Shown piece after piece: positions 44,667 through 57,114 of a stretch of 64,000 bases of DNA. The DNA lies in assembly GCA_018350325.1 (NCBI GenBank), contig JAEVLN010000015.1, positions 124,001-188,000 of the forward strand, given 5' to 3'. Numbering within the stretch: position 1 is the first letter of the stretch; the number at the start of each line of letters is the position of its first letter. The translations under genes were made by a program, and so were the position numbers. The notes below the pieces were generated by a model. The model saw only the letters and a list, made by a program, of their open reading frames with translations. It was not told the DNA's origin and searched no databases. Source of the DNA: Globodera rostochiensis (taxonomy: Eukaryota; Nematoda; Chromadorea; Rhabditida; Heteroderidae).

Positions 44667-47600
44667 TTAGTGAGTGCCGTCGTTATCGTTTCTCTTTCGG
44701 TTACGATCAAATGCTGCCAAAAATTCGTCAAATGCCGTCATTTCTTCACCACCACCGGCGCCATTCGCTTGCTGCTGCTGATTCTGTGCCGTCTCTTCCC
44801 TCTCCACACTATTTCGTCCGGTCTCTGCCTGCCTCACACACTCTCCTCGTTTGCCGACAATCTCTCGTTTCGCAATTACTTTTTTCACCGGCGGCACTTT
44901 CTTATTCTTCTTCCTCTTTTTCCCCGCCAGCGCTTTGGCTTTTTGCTGCTGCTTCTGCTGTCCATTGCGCGCCGTCGCCCGAAGGGTTGGCACATTGCGC
45001 TCATCGTTCTTGGCACGTGCGTGGAGGGAAATTATCTGAAAAAATGTTTTTAAATTAAATATTACATTTTTTAAATAAACTATTAGAATTAAAAAACGGT
45101 GTTAAATTTTTCACATAATCAAGACGAAGTGTGAATTGGTGCTCCGAGTAAAAGTCCGCAATGTCATCAGCCGATTTTGTGCCCCCGAGGGATGCGGCAA
45201 TTGCTTCAAAATTTTTTCCCTCCGTCAGAAAGGCTGAAAAAAAATTTTGAAAAATATAAATAAAACGGAGGCGCCAAAAAATCGAATTTGCTGTTTTTCA
45301 AACCGAATTTTTGCGCAAAAGTCTGCAACTCACCCTTGGCACAGCGCTGCTTCATCTCATCAGGCCAGCCGCTGTCGTTGTTGTCGTCGTCGTTCTGAAC
45401 TTCAGCTTCCGCAACTCCGTTTGTCGTCCCCTCGGGCGTCGACGGCAGTTCTTGTTTGATGATGTCCAACGAGCGGCGGCGCTGCAGTTGGGCCAACTGC
45501 TGCTGCTGCACACGCGTTGCCACCGCGCGGGCCAACATGCACTTGCAGTCGTCGTGCCGTTGCCGTCGCTGCTGCTGCCTCGGGGCGTCCTCCGCGACAG
45601 TGCCACCGCCGCCACCGTTTACGGCATTGCCATCGTCGTGCCGTGCGTCCGGAGGAGCCGGCTTTTGCGCTTTGACATCATAGTTCGAGTCGTCCTCCAA
45701 CAAAAGTTGGGCGGGGCGATGCATTTTCTGTTTTCTGAAAAATCAGCAGAAATCATTCGAAATGTAATCAAAAAATTTTTGAATAAAATGAAAGTGCCGA
45801 TGCCATCGATCACGCACCTCGCGTACAATTCACAGGGCGGACATAAAACGGGCGGCCGTCGGCGCCCGCGCCATTCCGCGCCCACCGTCTTCGGGTCGCG
45901 CCACAGCTTTTGCGTGCAATTTGCGCACTTTGTGCGCGCGACTGGCCGACGATCACTTTGTTCCACCGGAGGTCCAAGGCTTAAAAAATGTGTTTTTATT
46001 TTGCAAAACCGACCTTTTTCTTAACAAAATGGCGTTAATTTGGGTAAATTTTTTTCAAAAAAAAAAATCGCGCGTTGAAAGCCATTTTTTAGGAGCCGGA
46101 ATTCCGGCTTCCGGACAATTTTATGGCATCCGGTTACATCAGATGACGTCTATTGATCATATTCTCGATCACGTTAAAGGCTAACATTCAAAAGAAGTTA
46201 TTTTCAAACATAGGCTAAATCAATTCAACAAACCTCAAAAAAGTTATGGCTAAAAACGCCAAAAATTGGCCTGTTCGACTTTCTCACTTTTTTACCATAA
46301 CTTTTTTGAACTTTGTCCAAACGTAAAGCAAAAGCTTAATGATAACAATTAACTCATTTGAGAGCTTTCTCATTCGGTTCACGGCACTCGGACCGGTAGT
46401 CAACAAAATTAAATTGAAAATTTGGCTCACATTTTTATGTGAGGACAGCGCACAAATTGGGCCGAGTTGGAGCTGAAACAGCGTTCCGACTTCAGCGCGT
46501 AGTACCGTCGCACCAACTCAGCCTGAGGCCCATTCCATTCACCAGACAGCTGAAACCGCCAAAATTTCCAAAAATTAATTTTTGTGGAAACAACATTTTT
46601 CGCGATTTTCCCAAAATTTTTCCCGTGTTTGTTCAGCAGATCGATGAGCTGTTCGTCCATTGACTCCGGCCATTTTGTTGCTTTCTTCCCATTGCTGCAG
46701 GCAAATTTCTCCAAATTGCAAAGGGCGAACGGCTGCGAGAAACTGGAGGAGTTCAGCAGATGAAGGGCCTAAATTTTTTTCAAAATATTAATAGTTTTTA
46801 ATGTCATTTTACTGACTTTTTCAATGTCCAATTTAGAATGTCGCCGTACGACGTCGCAAAACACTTCCAAATCCTTCAATTCGATCAGTTTGGTGTTCGC
46901 GAATTCGGTACTGCTCCAAAGGCATTCGTCACGGTCAACCAGACTTAAACAAGCAAAAATTATGAATTAAACAATAAATTTTCTTATCTCCTCACTCACT
47001 CTCCTCTGCTGCTGCTGGACGCATTGGGTGTCGTCTGAACTGCTTGAGGTCGTTGCTGCTGCTGCTGTTGATCGCCATCTTCGGGAAGTTCGGCTTGGAA
47101 TTGTTGGCCAACGCCAATTTGTGACGGTCGAGCGGTGGGCACAATGCCGCTACCTTAAACAAAAAGCTTTAAATTAAACAAATTTGATTACGCGGATTGG
47201 TCAGAGTCAAAATCAAATTTTAATAATTCAGTTGCGCGACCTTCCGATTCCTCCCCGTCGGCGTAATTCAACTGTTTGTTCAGAATGGACATGCGCTTCG
47301 GACGGACCGCCGCCAAAACGTCGCTGACGGCACCGCCGCTGTCGTTGCGCCTCAATTCGTCCTTTGTGGAGGCTAATGGGAAAAAGAGGAAATAAAAATT
47401 AAAGTGAATATTATTTGTTGAAAAATATAAAATAAAATACAAAAGATCTGAATAAAGAAGTTCCCATTTTCATTGACTAATATTTTCGAGCAAAAGAAAA
47501 TTTAAGGATATTTTTCCGGGGCTACCGATCTTTACAAATTATCGATTTAACACTTGGACCAGAAGCGACCTGACGATAAAATTTAAAATCATTAAAAACA

Positions 47601-50600
47601 AAAATGTCGCCGGAAAGTAAATGAACCTAAATTTGTAAGGTATAATTTAATTAAAATATTTTTTTCAAAAATTAAAAACAGAACAAAAAGGCCGTCATTT
47701 TGCTTCAATTTGTTTAGATGGACAAAAAATTATCGATTAAATAATGCAATTAAACAACGCATAAACATAATTTGAGAGCAAAAATTTGAAACGAATTCAT
47801 TTGATACGAAAGAATGTGTGTGAGAAAAGACGCCAATTACACAATTGGAAACAAAAAAGAGAATTGGAAATATTTGAATATTTTTCTTCCTTTTTTTTTG
47901 GTTTGTGAAATTCGGATTATTTATTTTGAGCTTAAAAATGAAATCATGAAATAGAATGAATTTTTGAAGTGGTTTCGAGCCAGAATATCTTAGATCAGAA
48001 CATCGGGTCAGAGTGGACTCTACAGGCTGAATCCTGATCAGAGAACGGACCGCTGATCAGAACCAAGATCAGAAATAGACTCGATAACCAAGACCATGAG
48101 CAGGAATGGACCCGATGATCAGATTAGATCCGATGACAAGAACATGATCAGAGAATGGAGGGTATGATTCTGATCAAAAAAGTACCCGATGATCAGAGTA
48201 TAATCTGATACCTGATCAAAGAATGCACGCTATGATCTGAACGTTGATCAAAAAATTGATTCTATGAATCGGATTCTTGTGCAAATTCAAAATTTTTCGG
48301 AAAAAACCAACTTCCGGCCATTGTCAAAAGTCCCGCGGCGCCGCCGTTGCTGCCGCCCGCCTTGCGCTGCGACCTGCGCAGTCCGGTGCTGTCCATGACT
48401 GCAACCAGTGCGTCACCTGCGGCAATTTCGCCAGAAGTTGTTGCTGCCGCCGATGTGCACGCGGCCTGAGCAGACGCGAGGGATACGGTAGCGGACGAGC
48501 CGGGCGGCGACGTCGCCATTACGGTATACGGAGCAACAACAGTAACAACAGCAGCAGCGGGAGAAGTGGTTACGGTAGTTGCAGAAGATGGCGCTTTTAC
48601 GGGCACAAAGGCCTGGAACTCGTCGCCTCGATAGGTACGCCATTGGCCGCCCACGTTCAGTAAAACATGAAAAATGGGAATTTTTGTTTAAAAAAATTTA
48701 GGGTAAAAAACGGCGGCAGCGTTTTATGTAACAAAAATTGTGTTTCCGTTAAGAGTATAGCCCCATTTCAGCCTCTATGTCGGATTTTCAGGCTTTGGCG
48801 AGGTAAGAATGTGTGCCACGTGCCACCGGCAAAACAAATTTTGAACAATTTTTGTTTTAAAAAATTGCTAAAATTTACAAAAAAAATCTTTGATGGGCGA
48901 AGAATTTTTTTTGCAGTTTTCCCTACTTCTTTCTGCTTCTGCTGCTGCTTTTTCGTTTCATTTCCTTCAATGTCCATGCCCAAAAAATTGTTTGGCTGCT
49001 CCGTCTGCTGCTGCTGCTGCTGTTTTGGCTTTTGTTGTCCATCGGATGCTTCTGAAAATGCAACTTTTTACCCCTTTTTTAATTATATTTTTTGGAAAAT
49101 TTTACGCGCTCTGATGATGTAGGAAGGGTGACGCGGCGACGACATGGCGATGTGTGGAGCGCGTTGGGAAGGCGAAACTTTTGGCCAATGCTGGAGAAAG
49201 GTGGGGGGTTTAAAATGGCACGCTATCAAAAGACGGATAAAATGTCCCCCAATGGAAAACCGTTCATTTTGTCCCCTAACGGAAAATCGTTCAAAAAATC
49301 CCCGGTCAAAATGTCCCGCGAACAAAATGTCCCACGGACAAAAGTCCCCGGTCAAAATGTCCCACGGACAAAGGTCCCCGGTCAAAATGTCCCACGGACA
49401 AAGGTCCCCGGTCAAAATGTCCCACGGACAAAGGTCCCCGGTCAAAATGTCCCACGGACAAAGGTCCCCGGTCAAAATGTCCCACGGACAAAGGTCCCCG
49501 GTCAAAATGTCCCACGGACAAAGGTCCCCGGTCAAAATGTCCCACGGACAAAGGTCCCCGGTCAAAATGTCCCACGGACAAAGGTCCCCGGTCAAAATGT
49601 CCCACGGACAAAGGTCCCCGGTCAAAATGTCCCACGGACAAAGGTCCCCGGTCAAAATGTCCCACGGACAAAGGTCCCCGGTCAAAATGTCCCACGGACA
49701 AAGGTCCCCGGTCAAAATGTCCCACGGACAAAGGTCCCCGGTCAAAATGTCCCACGGACAAAGGTCCCCGGTCAAAATGTCCCACGGACAAAGGTCCCCG
49801 GTCAAAATGTCCCACGGACAAAGGTCCCCGGTCAAAATGTCCCACGGACAAAGGTCCCCGGTCAAAATGTCCCACGGACAAAGGTCCCCGGTCAAAATGT
49901 CCCACGGACAAAGGTCCCCGGTCAAAATGTCCCACGGACAAAGGTCCCCGGTCAAAATGTCCCACGGACAAAGGTCCCCGGTCAAAATGTCCCACGGACA
50001 AAGGTCCCCGGTCAAAATGTCCCACGGACAAAGGTCAAAGTTGTCCAACGCCCCTTGCCCCGCGTGTAAAATGCTTGGGGGACATTTTTTGTCCGCGTAC
50101 GCTTTGACTTCCTTTCGTCTGGGCAAAGCGGGATTTTCGACCGATTTCCCCCTCCCCCCCTCTCTGTGTACGCGCCATAGCGACCTGCTTCCCGTTCAAG
50201 CGCATTTTCCATATCGTTTTGGTGCTCGTTGTTGTTGAAGCAGTAACAGTAGCAGCTGCAGCAGTGGTCGCATTCGTTGCTGTTTCTGTTGCCGTCGCCG
50301 CAACAGGCGCCGTCGCCGATACGTTCATTGCGACGGCTGGCGGTGCCGGTTGACAATTGCCAGTGCCAATGTTTTGCTTGCCTGAATATTTTTGTTGAAA
50401 AAACTGATCAAAACTCATTAAATCAAGTGGTTGGTTGCTTACATTGTTGATTGCTGCCCGCACCACCTCCGCAGCCGCCGCTCGGTGTGACGACGCGGAA
50501 GACGCGCGTCGGCGTGCGCAGAATTCGATGGAAATTGCCAAGGAGACGCGGTGGTCGCTGCTGCTGTTGTTGGTCGGGGCGCAGTTGGGACGAGACGGCG

Positions 50601-51765
50601 TGTGATAAGCGCGGGACGACCACTGGCTGAAGATGGAAAAATGAAAGTTTTTTTTTAAATTAAAATATTCAAAATTCATTTATTTATTCAGACGGTTACT
50701 CCACCGACCCTTTGAGGACGGCGTGTTGGGCGCGAGGCCCAAAAATGTCGGAGGTCCCAAATTTCAGTCCCAAAATGCAAATTTCAGTCCCAAAATGTCT
50801 GTCCATAAAATAAAATTGCCAATTTAAAATCGGAAACACTTTTCTTTGCCTATCTTTTTAATCCACGATGCCGTCTTATTATTTCAAAAAGCGCACTAAT
50901 TTTTTGGCGCTCTGCACCAGTTGCTGAGCCGTCGCTGCGGTTTGGACAAAACGCTAAAAACAATAAAAAAGTTTAAATGTAAAAAGGTCAAAATGATGTC
51001 AAAAAAGTGTATGCCACCCACCAACCTACGCAAATGGTCAAAAAAGGCGTCAAAATTAGGGCTCCGATCACAAATTTTTTAAAAACAACATCACAGAACG
51101 TGAAAAAAGCAAATTCCATATTAATAAAAAAAATTCTGGTCAACTGTTATTTGCGTGTGATTTTTCAAAAAATTGATGCGATGGAGGGGCGGGGGGGGGG
51201 GGGGGGGGGGTCCGGCGGCGCCGAGAAATTTAAAAAAAAAGATTTGCAACAAAATTGCCAATGAATGTGGTGATTGATTTTCCCCAATTAAAATGCCATT
51301 CTACGTAGGCGAGTGTATAACATAAAATGCCAATTTAAAGTTGGCAAAAGCTTTAAAAAAATCATCAATTTATGGTTTCGCGCGGTTACACAAAGAATCG
51401 TCGGACGATGACGCAAAAAAAAAAAGTATAAAGGAAAAATGTGTGCTGTTTCCGCTGTCCAACGATTTTGTCACTCAATGAAATTTCTCTCCTTTTTTTC
51501 GCCGTCGTCCGACGATTTTTGTGTGTAATCGCCGACCCACCAATTTTTTGGCATTTTGCGCCGGTTGCGAAATCGCCGCGGGCGCAACACGCGTCGGTGG
51601 CTCCCCCGCGGTGGACGACGCCGGCGGCGGCGGCGACAACAATTTTGGCTGCGTTTCGTTGTTCACCGGTGCGTCCGCCGATTCCGTTAGTTGGCGGGCG
51701 GTGGCGGCGGAATTATGCTGATAATGATCATTTTCTTCTGTTTTAACGATTACGGAATTTGACAT
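44667..51765 (-). CDS. CoREST/RCOR-like corepressor (ELM2, SANT, GATA-like finger, SANT)
   Basis: Fifteen exons fit in phase to 932 codons: 51765-51541, 50953-50897, 50626-50443, 50381-50172, 49051-48927, 48612-48312, 47372-47241, 47153-47000, 46943-46817, 46768-46595, 46549-46491, 45979-45818, 45734-45334, 45233-45115, 45035-44667. The first half is low-complexity (Gln, Ala, Thr). ELM2 begins at SQIGVGQQFQAELPE and runs through FANTKLIELKDLEVFCDVV. SANT1 is WPESMDEQLIDLLNKHGKNF to AELVRRYYAL. A C-x2-C...C-x2-C finger (CANC...CPPC) follows, then a Gln/Asp-rich linker, SANT2 (NFEAIAASLGGTKSADDIAD) and a Lys-rich tail. ELM2-SANT proteins scaffold histone deacetylase and LSD1-type demethylase complexes in the nucleus. 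Two SANT domains favour CoREST; a GATA-like finger recalls nematode rcor-1, as I remember it. The ATG follows an AG acceptor by four bases. Exons 2 and 4-6 are the least certain. Confidence 0.78.
47990..48255. repeat. CTGATCAGA word array in a CoREST-like intron
   Basis: GATCAGAA/CTGATCAG words and GACCCGATGATCAGA variants recur about a dozen times in 265 bases, inside the intron between exons 6 and 7. Confidence 0.65.
49303..50036. repeat. 30-bp minisatellite, about 23 near-identical units, intronic
   Basis: From 49351 units of exactly 30 bases (core CAAAATGTCCCACGGACAAA, then GGTCCCCGGT) repeat without a change for 22 units, with one variant unit before (49321-49350), a partial one at 49303-49320 and a truncated last unit. 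Because 30 is a multiple of 3 and no unit contains a stop in several phases, frames of 240-364 codons span it on both strands; they are artefacts. It lies in the intron between exons 4 and 5 of the CoREST-like gene. Confidence 0.9.
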
Positions 51766-51775
51766 TTTCCTAAAA
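51766..51775 (-). promoter_or_regulatory. Candidate trans-splice acceptor of the CoREST-like gene
   Basis: On the minus strand CCATTTTTAG is followed by GAAA and the ATG at 51765. An acceptor with no upstream donor, a few bases before the start, is the usual look of spliced-leader addition in nematodes. Confidence 0.5.
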
Positions 51776-54700
51776 ATGGAATTGTTTTAAAAAAGAAAAA
51801 AAAAATGGCGGGCGGTGGGCTCTTTTTTCACCCAGTTAATGAATTATTTAATTGTGTTGTTTTAGGTTCAAATGAATGTAAAATGTTTTTTTTTTGCTAT
51901 TTTCACATTCACTACAAAATTTATAATGATAACAATTTGAGAATCCTTTTTTGGTTTTGTGTTATAAAATTTCTCAAATGGTTGAGGAGAAGTTTATGAA
52001 GTTTTAGTTCCGGTTGTTTGAAATATGGGGGGGGGGGGGGAATCTTTTAAAAAAACATAAAATTACAACGAAAAGGCAAGCAACAATCAAATTCATGAGT
52101 TTTAAAGATTTAAGGCCGCAAATTGTTTTTTGGAATTGAATTTGTTTTTCGAAAAATTGTCTGAATTCGGAACAAAGTTCGAATTGGTCTAAAAAAGGTC
52201 ATTCGGATTCAATAGACCCGAAAACTTTGTAAAGGATTGTTAGTGACAAAATTTTCGATTCCCCGACGCGAAAAAGCTATTTTTGGGCCGTATTCTTCAA
52301 AATATAAAAAAAATTTGGGGAAAAGATTTATCTTTGGTAAGTGCATTTTGAATTTCGGAGAATCCGAGACAGAACCTCCGTTTCGACCAATTCCGAACGC
52401 CGGACCCAAATTCTAACATTGGAAAAAAATTTGGCCTCAAACATCGAAGAAAAGTACGAATCACCGTTTACAATATTTGCCTTTTCGTTGTATTTTGTGA
52501 TTTTTGAATGATTTTGAGGCCAAATTGATTTTTGAAAAATTTTGAATTATTCGCATTCGGGGTTAGGAATGGTCAAATTAAAAACAATTTTCAGAATTTC
52601 AAATGAAAAATAACATTTTTTTAAATAAACAAAAAAAATCAATAAAATTACTAAACGATTTTTTGTTTCTTTACAAATGCAATTGAATTGAAAGAGACGA
52701 GGGGGGGGGGGCGGGGCGCTTACATAATTAAAGCAAACTTTTGCCTTAAGAGAGAGGGGCAAAATGAGAGAAAATGAATGGATTGATAGGGGGGGGGGGG
52801 GAAAGAATGGGCGTCGCATAATGACAAAAAATTGGAGAGACAAAGCGACGACACAAACAAAAATTGTAAATAAATCTTTTTTTTGAAACAAAATTGTGGG
52901 GCTGTAAGCCCAAATTTTTTTTAATGTATTGGTGTCAATAGCAAAAAATCAAAAAATTCACCCCAAGCTATGAAAATATACAAGGAAACATTGCAAATTT
53001 TGAATTAAAGTTGCCAAAATAGGACTTTTTAAGACCTAACGATAAAATCCTAAAAAATAAAACGTAAGTCAATAAAAAAGGCTCGCGCAGCGATCTAAAA
53101 AAATCTGTTATGTATTCGTAGAAAAAAGAGTTGATTTGCTTCGCACCAGCCAAAGTTATTTATCGCTTGCTTTCAAATCCGGGATGGACATAATCCGTAA
53201 ACATACGGGGTAATCCCGAAAAATTCGTAATTACAGGTCCCAAAAATGCCTGTAATTCCCGTTAACCGTAAGTACGTCACCCCAGTGTCGAATGGCATAA
53301 AATTTGAACGGTTTTGAGAAGAGTTATTATGTCGAGTTTCAATTCAAATAGAAGTGATCACATTTTGTGAGGGGGGGGGGGGGGGAGGATTTTGGGCCCC
53401 AAAATGAATTCGAATTTATCAATAAGCAATTATTTTTTATTTCTTAATTATGTTAAAAGACAATGTCCGTTGTATTTTATTTTTTGGAATATAATATACA
53501 TATATTTTTAAACATTCTAAAGCTTGCAATGTGTAGAAGCTATTTTCAAGCAAAAAATAAACGTACAAAAAAGTTATGGTCCGAAAAGTCGAAAATTTAA
53601 AAAAATGTTTAGTCTTTTTTGGCTATAACTTTTTTGTGTTTGTCCAATTGTTTAAACTTTTGCTTGTTGGTGGCTTCTCCTCATTATAAGCTTTTGAACA
53701 AAATAAAGTTCGGGTGGAACGAATTGTCTTCGTCAATTATTTGGGCATTTATAGATTTTTTACATATTTTTAACTGAACTAAGTTTTTAGCACACAAAAT
53801 GAACGTTTAATTTTCAAATTATTTGAAATGGCTAAAATGAAAACAAATTTTTGCTACCTATTTTGGCAAGCACAAAAAACATACGTATATTAGCAATTTA
53901 GGGGGCGGAAAAAAAACAAATAAAATAAGGACAAATGAAAAAAAACAAAAATTTTTAAAATGGTTTCCGATAATGCGCGGGGCGAGTCTCGCCCGCGTTC
54001 CCCAATCTCTGGAGTAGAATGTATAGTAAAACGGCATCGGGATTAAGACTGGAATTGCCGTTTTTGGACGATCCCGGTTTTATTGATCAAATGTCCGTTT
54101 TTGGATGATCCCGTTTTATTGATCAAATGTCCGTTTTAGGGACTGAAATTCACTTCCCACCCTTTTATATGAGCTAATCCCGATCCCGAGTTTTGATTAG
54201 AGTCTCCTTCCCGTTCAAATCTGAGTATAGACAACACAACTTTTAAGAATTTTCCAATGGAAATGCCAATCCTTTAAATTTATTTAAAGAGCCAATCAAC
54301 TAAGAAAATCTTAATGTTGGCCCATAAAATTTCGGTATTTTTTCGATTTAACGCTTTACCGGTATGAATTTTTTTATGCTAATGCTTCAGATCTTAGAAT
54401 TCCAGACCCTTATGAGTTAACCAGCTTAAAACTCAAATTCGCGGGTCGATAAATGCACCAAATGGCCAAAATATGCGAATTTTTGAGTTAAAAATGCTCA
54501 AAAAAGACAAAAATTATGCAAAATTTGTTTTTATGGCCATTTTTATTAAGTGGCACCAAAATAGTCAAAGCACCACAATTTGCCGTTGTTTGAGCTAATT
54601 GAAACTTAATTGCACTAAAAACTTGCATAATACGAGTTTTGGGTTGGGGTCCCGGGGCGTTGTTTGAACCGGGATTTCCGGAAATTCTCTTCCACCCGGG

Positions 54701-55804
54701 TGCCATGTGTACATCCCAGACCGACCGACCGGCCGGCCGGCTGTTATCGGGGGGATGTGCAGCGGGCGACCCGAACCCAAAAAAAACCCCTCCCCGTTCG
54801 TTTTTCGAGCCGTTCATTTCCGAAATCCCCCGCGCGGCGACCTCAATAAATTTGAAATAAAATTTGATGCGACAAAAATCGCTGGGCGGCGTGCCATTTT
54901 TATGTGTGGAGGCAGGCAAAAGCGCTCCAACAACAACAAAAAAAATTTGTTCTCCATCTTCAATATAATACACATATTTATAAAATATTTTGAGGGGAGC
55001 ACAAAATGGACGGGAAATCGTGATGCATTGGGTGAGGGGGTGGGGGGGCAGGGGATGGACCTTCGCCTGTCTTTCTCTCTCTTCTCTGTGTGTAACGTGT
55101 GCTTGAATGTGCTGTGGGGAGCAGCAACAGCACTAGCAGCAGCAGCAGACACTCAACATCAAGCAGGACAGACACATAGACACAGGGGACACACCGCAAC
55201 GCACCAAGAGGAGCAAAATGTGCTCTTTCTTTCTCTCTCTCCCATTAACCCGCACACTCTCTCTGGCACACCACACACACGCAGAGAAGCGAGAGCCGCG
55301 ACGAGACAGTGTGCGTGCCATGTTTGTGGTCGACAGCGCTGCTCTGCTTGCGCCTCGCGTGCGCACAAATTTGCACCACCACACGCGTGCGTGCGTGTGT
55401 CTCTGGCAGCCAAAATCGAACCAACTGTGACTTTAACAGGGGAAGGAAGAAACGGGGGTTATACGGTAGCCACTGAGCGAAGGAATTCGTGGCGAAAGAT
55501 GGCACCGCTGGATGACACGCAACGTGTGGGGGAGAAACTCTGAGAACATTTCTTAAATGGACAAATAAAAAAAATAAATTTTGGATTGAGTCAAAATTGA
55601 AAATAAAATAAAGGCTTTGATTTATTTTTTTAATTGGAAACGTAAAAAGCAATGATTATTTTGAAAACTTATAAGCCTAGAGTATAAATTTTACTTATGA
55701 AAAAATAAAATAAAAATTGTTCCTTAAAGAACAATTCTCCACTAATCAATACATTATGTTAAATTAGAGTACCGGCCAAACCAACTTCAGGAACGGGATC
55801 CCGG
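51776..55804. other. Gene-free stretch with long G runs and dispersed repeats
   Basis: No exon chain supported. Runs of 9-15 G occur near 52027, 52701, 52790 and 53371. Copies of the dispersed TTCGAATTCGGG repeat lie near 52150-52210, 52380-52440 and 52530-52570. The phrase GGCTATAACTTTTTTG near 53620 recurs at 41760 and, inverted, at 46240. 54060-54130 duplicates a GATCCCGTTTTATTGATCAA phrase. 54650-55540 is GC-richer, with CCGGCCGG palindromes and CT/CA microsatellites, and open frames on both strands. None shows splice or family support. Confidence 0.4.
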
Positions 55805-56245
55805 CTAAATGCCAATCCCGAATGGGCAATTGGGATCTCGACAAATCCCGATCGTTGGCTTCACAACATTTAAGAAGTCAGGATTTTGAGAAAATTTGAG
55901 AACATCCTTTGAACGATTCAACCTTCGTCCAATTTCTCTTTTGGTGAGTCCATCTCGGTTTAATTCAACGATCTGATCCTGTTCTTGCTTTGTTAACTCG
56001 TTAGCACCTAGCATATAAAAAAAGTTCTAGTCTTTACAAAATTTGATTTTATACTTTTGTTATACCCCGATTTTGGAAAAAAATTTCTAAAAAAAATTTT
56101 CTTCAGCACTTTCCTTTTTTCCTTTTTGAATCTTAATATTTATGCAAACGCCACAACTGGTAAAAATTTCAGCTCGGTCGGTTCAGTATAAGTGGGCAAA
56201 ACGTCAAAAAATTGGGTGATTTTATACTTTTGTTACACACTGTAT
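55805..56245 (-). mobile_element. Tc1/mariner-like transposon fragment
   Basis: The minus-strand frame 56014 to about 55880 starts ANELTKQEQDQIVELNRDG and LTKREIGRRLNRSKDV, the helix-turn-helix that opens Tc1/mariner transposases. Homology is lost after about 45 residues, with no catalytic DDE/D domain. Upstream, GTGTAACAAAAGTATAAAAT (reverse strand of 56218-56238) ends in a TA-rich border and looks like the terminal repeat; a related ATACTTTTGTTAT is at 56051. A 3'-deleted relic. Confidence 0.6.
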
Positions 56246-57100
56246 GTTCTATGGGTTTCGGGGTAGAAGAATCCAAATCTAACCTCCATTTCGACCGATC
56301 TCGAACAACGAACCCAAAACGAACAATGTCCAGAAATTTATTTTTCCATTTTTTTCCATTAACAATAGTTGATTTTCTCGTTGTTCGATCAGCTTGTTCT
56401 CCACAGCAGCAATTCTCGCAATTTTTGAAAATTTTGAATTTCCGAAAAGGGGTTCGAGATCGCTCGAAGTGGAGTCAGATTCGGATTCCTCGATCAATCC
56501 TGAACGTTTAAAAAAAGTCTCGCCCGAGGTCATTATTTGGGATCTTGAATTCAATCCCGCGGGATTCCAAGAAACCGATGGGCTCCCGAGCCTGTCCATT
56601 TCAAGTTAGAATGAGCAATTTCCTAAAAGAAAATGCTCAATTTTGCTCAATTTTCCGACGGAAATAATCGTCACCTTTTAGTGCGAAACAAAAAGTCAAA
56701 ATTTAAATTTTGAAATCACTTAATTGATGAAGTTTGGATAAATTATAAGTATTACATCTTTAATTTCAAATATTGGCATACAAAATTAGTTTAATACGCT
56801 TTACAAATTATTTTTTATTAAATAACCAATGTAAAAAAAAATGTTTACACTCAAAAATTCCGGTTTTCGTCAGAACGCTCTCTTTTCCCCTTCTTCGAGC
56901 AATAACAATAAATGATGAAAAGCGCTGGAGGGGCCGATAAAAAAAGTTTCGCCGATCAAAGAGAATTCGGTTCTCCCCAAAGGGCAATGTTAACACAAAT
57001 AAATGTGACCCCCTTAAAGCAGTGAATGGATAGCCTTGTTTTGTTCCGTTATTGATAAAGCTAACACAACAAAAGACACCCAAAAGGAACTGATGCCTTT
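56246..57100. other. No gene seen
   Basis: A copy of the dispersed TTCGAATTCGGG-type repeat covers 56270-56330 and a related piece 56450-56500. The frame at 56279-56599 is mostly this repeat. Confidence 0.4.
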
Positions 57101-57114
57101 TTGTTCCATTTGGG

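Noticed and set aside
44606..45058. Overlapping plus-strand frames of 62-150 codons
   Set aside because: Antisense to the Lys-rich last exon of the corepressor gene.
45311..46024. 237-codon plus-strand frame
   Set aside because: It is the antisense of corepressor exons 45734-45334 and 45979-45818, which have the domain and phase support.
48613..48663. Second ELM2-like motif (GDEFQAFVP) upstream of exon 6
   Set aside because: No acceptor exists ahead of this stretch. The motif at 47153-47000 (IGVGQQFQAELPE) is in phase with the rest of ELM2, so the upstream match is likely partly chance.
49303..50036. CRISPR array reading of the 30-bp units
   Set aside because: Units are contiguous with no unique spacers, and the genome is eukaryotic. 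The same applies to the 31-bp array at 62635-64000.
49092..50238. Long frames of 240-364 codons on both strands over the 30-bp array
   Set aside because: They only translate a 30-bp repeat, which stays open in several phases by length alone. The interval fits an intron of the minus-strand corepressor gene.
54707..55543. 278-codon plus-strand frame and several minus-strand frames
   Set aside because: GC-richer, microsatellite-bearing DNA open on both strands, with no family motif, splice logic or relative.
56279..56599. 106-codon frame with a plausible acidic stretch
   Set aside because: Most of it overlaps the dispersed TTCGAATTCGGG repeat, which also occurs in introns and intergenic DNA.
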